DNA of 64,000 nt from Paraburkholderia bannensis NBRC 103871. GTDB taxonomy: Bacteria; Pseudomonadota; Gammaproteobacteria; Burkholderiales; Burkholderiaceae. The translations under genes were made by a program, and so were the position numbers. Where the stretch lies: assembly GCF_000685015.1 (NCBI RefSeq), contig NZ_BAYA01000007.1, positions 62,001 to 126,000 on the forward strand, in the 5' to 3' direction. Shown in pieces: positions 27,503 through 37,191 of the stretch. The stretch's first letter is position 1. Every line of letters starts with the position of its first letter. Below the pieces are notes generated by a model. It saw nothing but the letters and a program-made list of their open reading frames with translations. It searched no databases and was not told where the DNA came from.

Positions 27503-28486
27503 ATGGCTAAGCCCGCAAAGCGCGTTGCCGTCACCGGCGCCGCAGGTCAGATCGCTTACTCCCTGCTGTTCCGCATCGCGAACGGCGACCTGCTCGGCAA
27601 GGATCAGCCCGTCATCCTGCAACTGCTGGACCTCCCGCAAGCGCAAGCTGCCGTCAAGGGCGTCGTGATGGAACTCGACGACTGCGCCTTCCCGCTGCTC
27701 GCGGGCGTGGTCATCACGGACGACCCGAAGGTTGCGTTCAAGGACGCCGACGTCGCCCTGCTGGTTGGCGCACGTCCGCGCTCGAAGGGCATGGAGCGTA
27801 AGGACCTGCTCTCGGCCAACGCCGAAATCTTCACGGTTCAGGGCAAGGCGCTCAACGACGTCGCCAGCCGCGACGTCAAGGTGCTGGTCGTCGGCAACCC
27901 GGCCAACACCAACGCTTACATCGCAATGAAGTCGGCTCCGGATCTGCCGAAGAAGAACTTCACCGCCATGCTGCGTCTGGACCACAACCGCGCGCTGTCG
28001 CAGCTCGCAGCGAAGTCGGGCAAGCCGGTCGCTTCGATCGAAAAGCTCGCCGTGTGGGGCAACCACTCGCCGACGATGTACCCCGACTACCGTTTCGCCA
28101 CGGTCGAAGGCCAGTCGCTCAACGCGCTGATCAACGACGACGTGTGGAACCGCGACACCTTCATCCCGACCGTCGGCAAGCGCGGCGCGGCGATCATCGA
28201 AGCGCGCGGCCTGTCGTCGGCAGCTTCGGCGGCCAACGCAGCGATCGACCACGTGCGTGACTGGGTGCTCGGCACGAACGGCAAGTGGGTCACGATGGGC
28301 ATTCCGTCGGACGGCTCGTACGAAATCCCGGAAGACATCATCTACGGCGTGCCGGTGACCTGCGAAAACGGCGAGTACAAGCGCGTCGAAGGCCTGGAAA
28401 TCGACGCATTCTCGCGCGAAAAGATGACGGGCACGCTCAACGAGCTGCTCGAAGAGCGCGAAGGCGTCGCTCACCTGCTCAAGTAA
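27503..28486 (+). CDS. mdh: Malate dehydrogenase
   Basis: Mdh oxidises malate to oxaloacetate with NAD+. The 327-residue protein has the glycine-rich loop [18 protein letters not shown], the substrate arginines around [15 protein letters not shown], and the catalytic pair in [16 protein letters not shown] and [12 protein letters not shown]. The length and motif set are those of the cytosolic-type bacterial enzyme. GGAG precedes the ATG. It is the first gene of a plus-strand TCA block, divergent from a GntR regulator gene that probably controls it. Confidence 0.98.
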
Positions 28487-28658
28487 GCTCGATGCAGGCA
28501 AACCGGGGCTGCGCTGCCATGCGGCGGGTTCCGGTTCTTGCGCGGGTTCAGGCGGCGCACGCCGCCCGTCCCGCGCACTGATCCGCACGCGCCTTGTCTG
28601 CTGGCAGGACGCGTACGAATCAGAACATTCCCACAACCCTCATCCCCTGACGCCGAAG

Positions 28659-29660
28659 ATGCGCGCCATCCTCCCCGCGGAAGTGTTGTTTGACGGCGAA
28701 GCCCCCCCTGTTCTCCTGCCCGCGTGCGATCACTACGCCGGCAGCGAGAAGCTGATGCTCAAGTCCCTCGCGTTGCAGCAGGAGCTGGGCCCGGTTTTCG
28801 ACATCACGCTCGACTGCGAAGACGGCGCCCAGGTCGGCCACGAGGCCGAACACGCGGAACTCGTCGCCTCGCTGCTGGGCGGCGAACACGACCGCTTCGG
28901 GCGCGTCGGCGTGCGTATCCACGATTTCCACCACCCGCACTGGCGCGACGACGTCCGCCTGATCCTGCGCGCCGCGAAGCGCGCACCGGCGTTCATCATG
29001 CTGCCGAAGATCCGCGCCGTGGGCGACGCCGCCGAGATGACCGCCTTCATCGAAGCCACGCGCGTCGAATTGGGCATCGAGCAAGCCATCCCCGTCCAGT
29101 TGCTGGTCGAAACCCACGGCGCGCTCGCCCGGGCGTTCGATCTGGCCGCGCTGCGCGGCGTGCAGTCGCTGAGTTTCGGGCTGATGGACTTCGTGTCCGC
29201 GCACGACGGCGCGATTCCGGACACCGCCATGCGCTCGCCCGGTCAGTTCGATCACCCGCTCGTGCGCCGCGCCAAGCTCGAAATTTCCGCGGCCTGCCAC
29301 GCCTTCGGCAAGGTTCCGTCACACAACGTGAGCACCGAAGTGCGTGACATGGAGATCGTCGCGAACGACGCCCGGCGCGCGCGCAACGAGTTCGGCTACA
29401 CGCGCATGTGGAGCATCCATCCCGCGCAGATCCCGGCGATCGTGGCCGCTTTCGCGCCGCGCGACGAGGAAATCGTCACCGCCGCCGAAATCCTGCTGGC
29501 CGCGCAGCACGCCCAGTGGGGCCCGACCCGCCACGGCGACACGCTGCACGACCGCGCGAGCTACCGGTATTACTGGTCGGTGCTGCGCCGCGCGCGCTCG
29601 ACCGGCCGCGCGGTGCCTGCCGAGGCCGCGCCGCTGTTCGGCGAGGACGCCACGGCATGA
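28659..29660 (+). CDS. HpcH/HpaI aldolase / citrate lyase-like (CitE-like) family protein
   Basis: CitE-like enzymes cleave or form acyl-CoA esters such as malyl-CoA; the substrate here is not known. The 333 residues contain the TIM-barrel motifs ITLDCEDGAQVG (metal-binding acids), VQLLVETHGALARAFDL, GLMDFVSAHDG and MWSIHPAQIPAIVAAF. No CitD or CitF gene is near, so it is not part of a citrate lyase complex. It lies 170 bp after mdh in the same direction, and its place among TCA genes suggests an organic-acid role. The ribosome site is weak. Confidence 0.85.
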   Translation: MRAILPAEVLFDGEAPPVLLPACDHYAGSEKLMLKSLALQQELGPVFDITLDCEDGAQVGHEAEHAELVASLLGGEHDRFGRVGVRIHDFHHPHWRDDVRLILRAAKRAPAFIMLPKIRAVGDAAEMTAFIEATRVELGIEQAIPVQLLVETHGALARAFDLAALRGVQSLSFGLMDFVSAHDGAIPDTAMRSPGQFDHPLVRRAKLEISAACHAFGKVPSHNVSTEVRDMEIVANDARRARNEFGYTRMWSIHPAQIPAIVAAFAPRDEEIVTAAEILLAAQHAQWGPTRHGDTLHDRASYRYYWSVLRRARSTGRAVPAEAAPLFGEDATA

Positions 29661-29915
29661 TGGCGGCGCGTGCGCAAACAGAACGGGGAAAAGCAGCGGG
29701 GAACCCGACCGGATCGCACGCTGTCAGGCTATCCATGCGTTGCGCAAGACCGGCCCGCGGATTTTTGTTGCAGTCCGTAAAAACTGAATTTCGTGCCGCT
29801 AAATAGGTGAAAATAGCGTCCGCTGCGCGCTCACGGGGCGCGCGCAGTGCAACCGGCGGCCACGACCTGTGGCCGCGCACTGTTCAACCGATTTGAGACA
29901 TAAAGGTCCGACTCC

Positions 29916-30443
29916 ATGAAGAAATTGCTGATCGCTACCATCATTGGCGCGCTGTCCTCGACGATGCTTCTGGCCGCCACCGACGCAGCCGCACAAGGCA
30001 CGTCGACGACGGCGAAGAAGCCCGCGAAGCCGGCACCGAAGCACCGCATCATCAAGCGCAAGGCCAACCCCGCCAAGGAAGCGAAGGTCGACGCAGTGCC
30101 GGAAGGCTCGGAACACTGGAGCTGCGCAGAAGGCATGCAGTTCGAACTGAAGGGCGACATGGCGCGTGACCAGATCGTCACTGTTCACTGGGCGAACAAG
30201 AACTACAACCTGCCGCGTCAATCGACGACGACGGGCGCAGACCGCTTCCACGACGCCGCCACCGGCCTCGACCTGGTCGTGATCCCGACCAAGGCCATGC
30301 TGTTCTCGGATAAGGACAGCTCGCGTCTGGCCGACGAGTGCAAGACTGCTGCAATGCAGCAAGGCGCCATGGCTCCGACTCAGGCAAACGCCCTGAACCC
30401 CGCGAACCGCGCAGCACCGGCAAGCGGCGCAGCAGGCCAGTAA
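29916..30443 (+). CDS. Secreted protein with an MliC/PliC-like lysozyme-inhibitor pattern
   Basis: This 175-residue protein has a signal peptide (MKKLLIATIIGALSSTMLLAATDAAAQ), then a Lys/Pro/Ala-rich linker to about residue 60, a compact core, and a disordered Ala/Pro/Asn tail. The core (about 66-145) has WSCAEGMQFEL, NLPRQSTTTGADRFHD, a K-AMLF segment and LADECK. That order - W-x-C near the start, L-P then S/T-G-A-R-x-like, and a second Cys - resembles the MliC family of lysozyme inhibitors. The match is pattern-based and not certain; no lipobox is present. It starts 18 bp before prpD ends the gap, so may share its transcript. Confidence 0.6.
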   Translation: MKKLLIATIIGALSSTMLLAATDAAAQGTSTTAKKPAKPAPKHRIIKRKANPAKEAKVDAVPEGSEHWSCAEGMQFELKGDMARDQIVTVHWANKNYNLPRQSTTTGADRFHDAATGLDLVVIPTKAMLFSDKDSSRLADECKTAAMQQGAMAPTQANALNPANRAAPASGAAGQ

Positions 30444-30461
30444 GGATCGCGGAACGCCTCG

Positions 30462-31925
30462 ATGTCCGCTCCGATCGCCAACGTCAGGCCGCAGCCGGAT
30501 CAGGTTCTCGTCGACATCGTCGACTACGTCCTGAGCGGCCTGGCCGACGACGGAACCGACAGCGCGCTCGCGCTGTCGACGGCGCGGCATTGCCTGATCG
30601 ACACGCTCGGCTGCGGACTCGAAGCGCTTTCCTACCCTGCCTGCACCAAGCTGCTGGGCCCGATCGTGCCTGGCACGATCGTCCCGCACGGCGCAAAGGT
30701 GCCCGGCACACCCTTCCAGCTCGACCCGGTTCAGGCCGCCTTCAATATCGGCGCGATGATCCGTTGGCTCGACTTCAACGACACCTGGCTTGCCGCCGAG
30801 TGGGGGCATCCGTCGGATAATCTGGGCGCGATCCTCGCGACCGCCGACTGGCTCTCGCGCACGGCCGTAGCGCACGGCAAGCCGCCGCTCACCATGAGGC
30901 ACGTGCTTGAAGCCATGGTGAAGGCGCACGAGATCCAGGGCTGCATCGCGCTGGAAAACTCGTTCAACCAGGTCGGTCTCGACCACGTTCTGCTCGTCAA
31001 GCTCGCCTCGACCGCCGTGGCCGGGCAGATGCTCGGTCTCACACGCGACGAACTCATCAATGCGGTCTCGCTCGCGATGGTCGACGGCCAGGCGCTGCGC
31101 ACCTATCGCCACGCCCCCAACACCGGCTCGCGCAAGTCGTGGGCAGCGGGCGACGCCACCTCGCGCGGCGTGAGGCTCGCGCTGATGGCGAAGACCGGCG
31201 AGATGGGCTACCCGTCGGCGCTCACGACGAAGACCTGGGGCTTCTACGACGTCTCGTTCAAGGGCCAGCCGTTCAGGTTCCAGCGCCCGTACGGCACGTA
31301 CGTGATGGAAAACGTGCTGTTCAAGATTGCGTTCCCCGCCGAATTCCACGCGCAGACCGCTGCCGAAGCCGCGATGACGCTGCACGGCCAGCTCGCGCAA
31401 CAAGGCAAGACGGCTGAGGACATCAAGCGGATCACGATACGCACGCACGCCGCGGCGATGCGCATCATCGACAAGACCGGGCCGCTCGCGAACCCCGCCG
31501 ACCGCGACCACTGCATCCAGTACATGGTCGCCGTGCCGCTGCTGTTCGGCCGCCTCAGCGCCGCCGACTACGAAGACGAGGTCGCCCGCGACCCGCGCAT
31601 CGACGCCCTGCGCGCGAAGTCGGTCTGCGTCGAAGACCCGCAGTTCACGAAGGATTACCACGACCCCGCGAAGCGTTCGATCGCGAATGCGCTCACCGTC
31701 GAACTGAACGATGGCACAACGCTGCCGGAGATTGTGGTCGAATACCCGATCGGCCATCGCCGCCGCCGCGACGAAGGTATCCCGCTGTTGATCGGGAAGT
31801 TCAAGGCCAACCTCGCACGCCGTTTCCCCGCGAAGCAGCAGCAGGCGATTCTCGATGTCTCGCTTGATGCGGCACGGCTCGACGCCATGCCGGTGAACGA
31901 GTACGTCGACTTGTATGTGATCTGA
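30462..31925 (+). CDS. prpD: MmgE/PrpD-family dehydratase (2-methylcitrate dehydratase / aconitase-like)
   Basis: PrpD dehydrates 2-methylcitrate and can also act on citrate, without an iron-sulfur cluster. The 487 residues include [22 protein letters not shown], an active-site segment of the family, [11 protein letters not shown], and [33 protein letters not shown]. No prpB or prpC is present here; the gene sits directly before acnA and after mdh and the CitE-like gene. So its role may be in the TCA cycle as much as in propionate breakdown. It starts 18 bp after the secreted-protein gene. Confidence 0.9.
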   Translation: MSAPIANVRPQPDQVLVDIVDYVLSGLADDGTDSALALSTARHCLIDTLGCGLEALSYPACTKLLGPIVPGTIVPHGAKVPGTPFQLDPVQAAFNIGAMIRWLDFNDTWLAAEWGHPSDNLGAILATADWLSRTAVAHGKPPLTMRHVLEAMVKAHEIQGCIALENSFNQVGLDHVLLVKLASTAVAGQMLGLTRDELINAVSLAMVDGQALRTYRHAPNTGSRKSWAAGDATSRGVRLALMAKTGEMGYPSALTTKTWGFYDVSFKGQPFRFQRPYGTYVMENVLFKIAFPAEFHAQTAAEAAMTLHGQLAQQGKTAEDIKRITIRTHAAAMRIIDKTGPLANPADRDHCIQYMVAVPLLFGRLSAADYEDEVARDPRIDALRAKSVCVEDPQFTKDYHDPAKRSIANALTVELNDGTTLPEIVVEYPIGHRRRRDEGIPLLIGKFKANLARRFPAKQQQAILDVSLDAARLDAMPVNEYVDLYVI

Positions 31926-32008
31926 GCAATCAGTCAGCTTTCAGCAACCGCAGCTACGTGTAGTAAAGAGTAAAGCGTCATTTCCGCGATTAAACGAAGG
32001 AAAACACC

Positions 32009-34726
32009 ATGGCCCACAATCTCCACAAAACGCTAAAGGAATTCGACAGCGGTTCCGGCAAAGGTAAGTTCTACTCGCTGCCGCAACTCGGCAAGCAGCT
32101 CGGCGTGAAGATCGATCGCCTGCCGGTTTCGATCCGTCTCGTGCTCGAATCCGTGCTGCGCAACTACGACGGCAAGAAGATCGCGGAAGAGCACATCGAG
32201 CAACTCGCGAACTGGAAGCCCAACGCGTCGCGCGTCGATGAAATCCCGTTCGTCGTCGCCCGCGTCGTGCTGCAGGATTTCACCGGCGTGCCGCTGCTCG
32301 CCGACATCGCGGCCATGCGCGGCGTGGCCAAGCAGGTCGGCAAGGATCCGAAGGTCATCGAGCCGCTGGTGCCGGTGGATCTGGTCGTCGACCACTCGGT
32401 GCAGATCGACTACTTCCGCCAGAAGGACGCGCTCGACCTGAACATGAAGCTGGAATTCCAGCGCAACAACGAGCGCTACCAGTTCATGAAGTGGGGCATG
32501 CAGGCGTTCGACACGTTCAAGGTCGTGCCGCCGGGCATCGGCATCGTCCACCAGGTGAACCTGGAATACCTCGCGCGCGGCGTGCACAAGAAGGCTGAAG
32601 GCGGCGATACGGTCTACTACCCGGACACGCTGGTCGGCACCGACTCGCACACCACGATGATCAACGGCATCGGCGTGGTGGGCTGGGGCGTGGGCGGCAT
32701 CGAAGCCGAAGCCGGCATGCTCGGCCAGCCGGTGTACTTCCTCACGCCGGACGTGGTGGGCGTCGAGCTGAAGGGCAAGCTGCGCGAAGGCTGCACGGCC
32801 ACCGACCTCGTGCTGACCATCACCGAAATGCTGCGCAAGGAGAAGGTCGTCGGCAAGTTCGTCGAGTTCTTCGGCGAAGGCACGGCGTCGCTGTCGCTGC
32901 CGGACCGCGCGACGATCGGCAACATGGCGCCGGAGTACGGCGCGACGATGGGCTTCTTCCCGGTCGACGAAAAGACCATCGACTACTTCAAGGGCACGGG
33001 CCGCACGCAAGCCGAAATCTCCGCCTTCGAGAACTACTTCAAGGCGCAGGAACTGTTCGGCATCCCGAAGGCCGGCGAGATCGACTACACGAAGACGCTG
33101 GTGCTCGACCTCGCGACGGTTGCGCCGTCGCTGGCCGGCCCGAAGCGCCCGCAGGACCGCATCGAAATCGGCAACGTGAAGTCGACCTTCACCGACCTGT
33201 TCTCGAAGCCGGTCGCGGAAAACGGTTTCAACAAGAAGGCCGACGACCTGGCCGCCGAATACGCAGTGACCGACAAGGTCAACCTGCATAACGGCGACGT
33301 GCTGATCGCCGCGATCACGTCGTGCACGAACACGTCGAACCCGTCGGTGCTGCTGGCCGCCGGCCTGCTCGCGAAGAAGGCCGTGGAAGCGGGCCTGACG
33401 GTCGCACCGCACATCAAGACGTCGCTCGCGCCGGGGTCTCGCATCGTCACGGAATACCTGACGAAGACGGGCCTGCTGCCCTACCTGTCGAAGCTCGGCT
33501 TCGAACTCGCGGCTTACGGCTGCACGACCTGTATCGGCAACGCGGGCGACCTGACGCCGGAGCTGAACGAGTCGATCGTCAAGAACGACGTCGTCGCGGC
33601 TGCGGTGCTCTCGGGCAACCGTAACTTCGAAGCGCGTATTCACCCGAACATCCGTGCGAACTTCCTGGCTTCGCCGCCGCTGGTGGTCGCTTACGCGATC
33701 GCGGGCAACATCACGCGCGACCTGATGACGGAACCGGTCGGCCAGGGCAAGGGCGGCCGCGACATCTACCTCGGCGACATCTGGCCGACGAGCGACGAAG
33801 TCAACGCGCTGCTCAAGTTCGCGCTGGACGCGGACGTCTACCAGAAGAACTACAGCCAGCTCACGAAGAAGGGCGACCTGTGGAGCAAGATCGAGGGCGA
33901 GGAAGGCCAGGTCTACGACTGGCCGAAGTCGACCTATATCGCCGAACCGCCGTTCTTCGGCGCGGACTTCTCGATGACGCCGTCGTCGGAAGTCGCTGAA
34001 GTCAAGGGCGCGCGCGCGCTCGGCATCTTCGGCGACTCGGTCACGACCGACCACATCAGCCCGGCCGGCTCGATCAAGGAAGACTCGCCCGCAGGCAAGT
34101 GGCTCAAGGAAAACGGCGTGCAGAAGGCCGATTTCAACAGCTACGGCTCGCGCCGCGGCAACCACGACGTCATGATGCGCGGCACGTTCGCTAACGTGCG
34201 GATCAAGAACCTGATGATCCCGGCGAAGGCCGACGGCACGCGCGTCGAAGGCGGCCTGACGATCCACCAGCCGAGCGGCGAACAGCTCTCGATCTACGAC
34301 GCAGCGATGAAGTACATCGACGCCGGCACGCCGACGATGGTGTTCGCAGGCGAAGAGTACGGCACGGGCTCGTCGCGCGACTGGGCCGCCAAGGGCACGC
34401 AGCTGCTGGGCGTGAAGGCCGTGGTCGCACGCAGCTTCGAGCGCATCCACCGCTCGAACCTGGTCGGCATGGGCGTGCTGCCGTTGCAGTTCAAGGGCTC
34501 GGACAGCGTGCAGTCGCTCGGCCTGACCGGCGAGGAAACCTTCGACATCGAAGGCCTCACGGACGACTTCAAGCCGCAGCAAGACCTGACGCTCGTGATC
34601 CACCACAAGGACGGCAAGGATCAGCGCGTGCAGGTGCTGCTGCGCATCGACACGCCGATCGAAGTCGACTACTACAAGCACGGCGGCATCCTGCCGTTCG
34701 TGCTGCGCTCGCTGCTGGCAGCGTAA
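32009..34726 (+). CDS. acnA: Aconitate hydratase A
   Basis: AcnA isomerises citrate to isocitrate with a [4Fe-4S] cluster; in other bacteria the apo form binds mRNA. The 905-residue length and order match AcnA. Cluster cysteines are near 438 ([12 protein letters not shown]), 504 and 507 ([13 protein letters not shown]). [21 protein letters not shown] and [14 protein letters not shown] are the family signatures. AAGGA precedes the ATG. It lies 83 bp after prpD, is the last gene of the plus-strand TCA block, and is followed by a strong terminator. Confidence 0.98.
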   Translation: MAHNLHKTLKEFDSGSGKGKFYSLPQLGKQLGVKIDRLPVSIRLVLESVLRNYDGKKIAEEHIEQLANWKPNASRVDEIPFVVARVVLQDFTGVPLLADIAAMRGVAKQVGKDPKVIEPLVPVDLVVDHSVQIDYFRQKDALDLNMKLEFQRNNERYQFMKWGMQAFDTFKVVPPGIGIVHQVNLEYLARGVHKKAEGGDTVYYPDTLVGTDSHTTMINGIGVVGWGVGGIEAEAGMLGQPVYFLTPDVVGVELKGKLREGCTATDLVLTITEMLRKEKVVGKFVEFFGEGTASLSLPDRATIGNMAPEYGATMGFFPVDEKTIDYFKGTGRTQAEISAFENYFKAQELFGIPKAGEIDYTKTLVLDLATVAPSLAGPKRPQDRIEIGNVKSTFTDLFSKPVAENGFNKKADDLAAEYAVTDKVNLHNGDVLIAAITSCTNTSNPSVLLAAGLLAKKAVEAGLTVAPHIKTSLAPGSRIVTEYLTKTGLLPYLSKLGFELAAYGCTTCIGNAGDLTPELNESIVKNDVVAAAVLSGNRNFEARIHPNIRANFLASPPLVVAYAIAGNITRDLMTEPVGQGKGGRDIYLGDIWPTSDEVNALLKFALDADVYQKNYSQLTKKGDLWSKIEGEEGQVYDWPKSTYIAEPPFFGADFSMTPSSEVAEVKGARALGIFGDSVTTDHISPAGSIKEDSPAGKWLKENGVQKADFNSYGSRRGNHDVMMRGTFANVRIKNLMIPAKADGTRVEGGLTIHQPSGEQLSIYDAAMKYIDAGTPTMVFAGEEYGTGSSRDWAAKGTQLLGVKAVVARSFERIHRSNLVGMGVLPLQFKGSDSVQSLGLTGEETFDIEGLTDDFKPQQDLTLVIHHKDGKDQRVQVLLRIDTPIEVDYYKHGGILPFVLRSLLAA

Positions 34727-34779
34727 GCAAGGCGTTTTTTGCAGGTGCCGCGCCCGGCAACGGGTGCGGTCACACTTGG

Positions 34780-34806
34780 AGCCCGGCGCAAGTCGGGCTT
34801 TTTTTT
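34780..34806 (+). terminator. Intrinsic terminator of acnA
   Basis: An 8-bp stem, AGCCCGGC / GTCGGGCT (one G-T pair), 4-nt loop, followed by T8, 53 bp after acnA. Confidence 0.92.
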
Positions 34807-34875
34807 CGCGTTGCGACGGATTTTTGATGGGCGTAAGGTGAAATCGCCTCTTGAGAACAGGCGAGCCTTATGAAC

Positions 34876-34914
34876 CCCGGTCTACGGACGGCGTCCCGAC
34901 CGGGATTTTTTTTG
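34876..34914 (+). terminator. Second terminator-like hairpin downstream of acnA
   Basis: Arms CCCGGTC (34876-34882) and GACCGGG (34898-34904), with a 15-nt loop, are followed by A and nine T. It lies 70 bp after the acnA terminator. It may be a back-up, or the 3' end of a short transcript starting in the gap, where a CGCCT...AGGCG hairpin is also present. From here to 35204, about 290 bp, I see no gene. Confidence 0.75.
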
Positions 34915-35204
34915 GATGCTTCGGGGAGTCGCGCGCCGCCTGAAAATCGGGCGCAGCGGGAAGAATTCGGTAAATGACGGATCACCGAATGAGGAGTTCG
35001 GCATCGCCCCAGCCAGAGCTAGACCCGTCACAAGCAGCATTATCGGGCCTCGCTTCCGATGCGTCATTAGCACAAGCCGCAAGAATCCATTACAGATATT
35101 GTCAAGATGCCGGGACGCGTCCTGTGGTCGCAGTTCTAGCGGCTGGCAGCGGCAGGATCCGCTTCCGCTAACATGGTGGTTTCGTCCACGCCGCCTCCCC
35201 TGCT

Positions 35205-35798
35205 TTGCCCACTTACACCCTCGCCTCAACCGTCAGCGCGGAGCTGGATATCCGCAAGAGCCGCTTTATCGGCCTGGCGATCCCGGTTGCCGACCGCGAC
35301 GCGGCCATGCTCGAACTGCGCCGCCTGCGCGACGAACACCCCACCGCCACGCATGTCTGCTGGGCGCTGCTCGCGGGCGGCCAGTCCGGCATGTCCGACG
35401 ACGGCGAACCCTCGGGCACCGCAGGGCGGCCGATCCTCGAAGTGCTGCGCCATCACGACCTGGACGGCGTGCTGGCCGCCGTGGTGCGTTATTACGGCGG
35501 CGTGAAACTGGGCGCGGGCGGCCTCGTGCGCGCCTACACCGACGCCATTGCGAGCGCGCTACAAGACGCGCCGCGCGTCGAGCGCGTGGCACAGGCGCGG
35601 CTCACGGTGGAAGTGGGCTATCCCGAAGAAACCCATGTGCGCCATTGGATCGAGCAGGCGCAATACACGCTCGTGGACAGCCGCTACACCATGACCGTGC
35701 GGCTCACCATCCAGTTGCCCGCGACCGCCGTGGACGCCGCGCGCGCCGCGCTGCGCGACCTCACCCAGGGACGCGCGGGCTTTCCCGAGCACGAGTGA
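35205..35798 (+). CDS. IMPACT/YigZ-family protein
   Basis: The bacterial IMPACT family (YigZ) is of uncertain function; eukaryotic IMPACT modulates Gcn2. The 197 residues have the UPF0029 N-terminal domain with RKSRFIGLAIPV, DDGEPSGTAGRPILEVL and the signature RYYGGVKLGAGGLVRAY, then a ferredoxin-like C-terminal domain (about 125-197). The conserved start PTYTLAS follows a TTG at 35205, which I take as the start codon; there is no ATG in frame near and no clear ribosome site. It stands alone. Confidence 0.87.
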   Translation: MPTYTLASTVSAELDIRKSRFIGLAIPVADRDAAMLELRRLRDEHPTATHVCWALLAGGQSGMSDDGEPSGTAGRPILEVLRHHDLDGVLAAVVRYYGGVKLGAGGLVRAYTDAIASALQDAPRVERVAQARLTVEVGYPEETHVRHWIEQAQYTLVDSRYTMTVRLTIQLPATAVDAARAALRDLTQGRAGFPEHE

Positions 35799-35882
35799 GC
35801 AAGACTGGGCACGACTGGGCTGTGGGGCGATGCCTCGCCACGCTTGCAAACGTAGCGTTCGATAGCGTGCAAAAGCGCGCGC

Positions 35883-35914
35883 AAAAAAAAGCCGTCGATA
35901 AAGATCGACGGCTT
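35883..35914 (-). terminator. Minus-strand terminator with no annotated gene in front of it
   Basis: A perfect 10-bp stem, AAGCCGTCGA / TCGACGGCTT (35889-35898 with 35905-35914), 6-nt loop. On the minus strand it is followed by T8; on the plus strand the tail is not T-rich. The nearest minus-strand gene is 570 bp away with a plus-strand gene between, so it may end a small RNA or short ORF transcribed from about 35985. Confidence 0.85.
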
Positions 35915-35986
35915 AACAGGGGACGTGAAGAACAACCGCGAATCGACTATCGAATCGATCCGACGCACCCATCATGGCCCCGCAAA
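35915..35986 (-). ncRNA. Possible small RNA (or 20-aa ORF) between a TTTAAG-type box and a terminator
   Basis: On the minus strand, the 11-bp-period repeat at 36003-35987 is followed by about 70 bp and then the intrinsic terminator at 35914-35883. The stretch holds a 20-codon ORF (ATG at 35974, MMGASDRFDSRFAVVLHVPC) that stops just before the terminator stem. The arrangement of control site, short body and terminator is that of a small RNA gene or a tiny protein gene. There is no expression evidence and the -10 (CATGAT) is weak, so this is a hypothesis. Confidence 0.3.
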
Positions 35987-36003
35987 ATTAAGGCAAACTT
36001 AAA
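35987..36003. promoter_or_regulatory. Direct-repeat box ATTAAG-N5-CTTAAA
   Basis: Hexamers ATTAAG (35987-35992) and CTTAAA (35998-36003), 11 bp apart; on the minus strand TTTAAG-N5-CTTAAT. This matches the geometry of PmrA/QseB-type sites. It lies 166 bp upstream of a small plus-strand membrane-protein gene and about 75 bp upstream of a minus-strand terminator. The 370-bp gap 35799-36168 contains no other gene. Confidence 0.5.
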
Positions 36004-36168
36004 CGCGCGCAAAAGCGCGTGAAATCTTCCCTGACCGCGCGTGACGCGTGCTCGCTGAAAGCGCAGAATCCGTCGATCGCTATAATCGATTCGAGTCTGA
36101 TTCGAGTCGGCCGGTGGGCAGCAAGCGATGACGAGCCTGCCGGTTGTCGTCCACGGGGAAGAACCGCC

Positions 36169-36408
36169 ATGATTTTCGATCGACTGAGAGCCGGCGCCGG
36201 CGCAGAACGACGCCATCGTGTCTGGAGCAAACTGCGCATACTCGTTGCCGCCATTGGCACGCTGGGCTCGGCAACCGGCATTGCCATCGCCGTGATCGGC
36301 CTCGTGGAATTCAATCACGCGAAGGTCGTGGCGGGCGTACTCGTGATTATTTTTTCGACCGCCGTGTACGTATCGATACTGGCGCGCGACCGCAATCGCG
36401 TCGACTAG
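36169..36408 (+). CDS. Small two-helix membrane protein
   Basis: I do not recognise this family. The 79-residue product starts MIFDRLRAGAGAERRHRVW, has a basic N-terminus, then two membrane helices (about 25-43, LRILVAAIGTLGSATGIAIAVIGL, and about 49-68, VVAGVLVIIFSTAVYVSIL), and a short charged tail. GGGGAAG lies seven bases ahead of the ATG. A TATAAT at 36081-36086 may be its -10. A PmrA-type repeat lies further upstream. Nothing in the neighbours indicates a function. Confidence 0.7.
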   Translation: MIFDRLRAGAGAERRHRVWSKLRILVAAIGTLGSATGIAIAVIGLVEFNHAKVVAGVLVIIFSTAVYVSILARDRNRVD

Positions 36409-36479
36409 TGCCTGGCGTTGTGCTTCGCGCCTGGCTCCAATAACGCAAGCGCGCCCACTGGGAGGCGCGCCTGCCTGTG

Positions 36480-37091
36480 TTACTCCACGCGTGCGCCGTT
36501 GCGCGTCACTTCTACGGCCGTCGCGCCCACATAATCGGCGCGAATGTTGTCACCCACCTTCAGCTTTTCGATCGGCACGTCCTGCGGCACGCCCACCACG
36601 ACCGTGCGCGTCGGGCCGCGCAGCGTCACCTTGCGATGTTTGCGATCGATCTTCTGCACCGTCGCCACCACCTGGACAGAGCGCGCGGTGGCCACCACGC
36701 CGCCTGAAGCGGGCACCTCCGCGGTTGTTTCAACGCGCGCGCGAATGCCCTTGGTGTCGACCTTGTCGGCACGCAGCAGCAGCGCTTCCTTGTAGACGAT
36801 GTTGACCTGGTCGCCCGGCGCGAGCTTGCTGACGTCGCCGACGGCCGGATCCACCGCCACCGTCACCTGCTTGCCCTGCGGGCCACGCAACGTCGCGGAA
36901 TTGGTTGCAGGATCCACGCTCACCACTTTCGCAACGGTCTGCACCTCGCCGGTTTGCAGCACCCCGACAGGCGCACTCGCAGCGGCATCGGGCGCCGATG
37001 CGGTCTGCGCGTAAAGCGGCGCCGAAATGGCAAGTGCAGTCAACATCGCGCTCACGCGCAGCATGTAAACGGAACGATCGCTGGCTCTCAT
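36480..37091 (-). CDS. Secreted protein with two tandem copies of a beta-rich module
   Basis: The 203-residue protein has a signal peptide (about 10-27, ending APLYAQ) and two similar modules of about 57 residues. Module one: VQTVAKVVSVDPATNSATLRG with KLAPGDQVNIVYKEALLL. Module two: VQVVATVQKIDRKHRKVTLRG with KLKVGDNIRADYVGATAVEV. Each looks like a small five-strand OB-type fold. I do not know the function; periplasmic binding of a cation or small ligand is possible. GAGGGAAG before the ATG at 37091 decides the start over a 17-codon extension. Confidence 0.75.
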   Translation of the reverse strand: MRASDRSVYMLRVSAMLTALAISAPLYAQTASAPDAAASAPVGVLQTGEVQTVAKVVSVDPATNSATLRGPQGKQVTVAVDPAVGDVSKLAPGDQVNIVYKEALLLRADKVDTKGIRARVETTAEVPASGGVVATARSVQVVATVQKIDRKHRKVTLRGPTRTVVVGVPQDVPIEKLKVGDNIRADYVGATAVEVTRNGARVE

Positions 37092-37191
37092 GGCAGGCTT
37101 CCCTCGGAATAGATGTTGTCGAAACAAATAATTGCCACGCATAACTAACTAATTAAGCAGTTCTGGAATCCGGCACTCAAATCGTCTTCAC

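Noticed and set aside
32033..34681. Minus-strand open frame of 882 codons opposite acnA
   Set aside because: It is the codon-phase shadow of acnA, with Arg/Val/Asp-rich composition and no motif. The same holds for long antisense frames over sdhA, gltA, prpD and mrpA.
34974..35171. Plus-strand 65-codon frame ahead of the IMPACT-family gene
   Set aside because: There is no ribosome site and no recognisable sequence; it ends just before the real gene and looks like chance.
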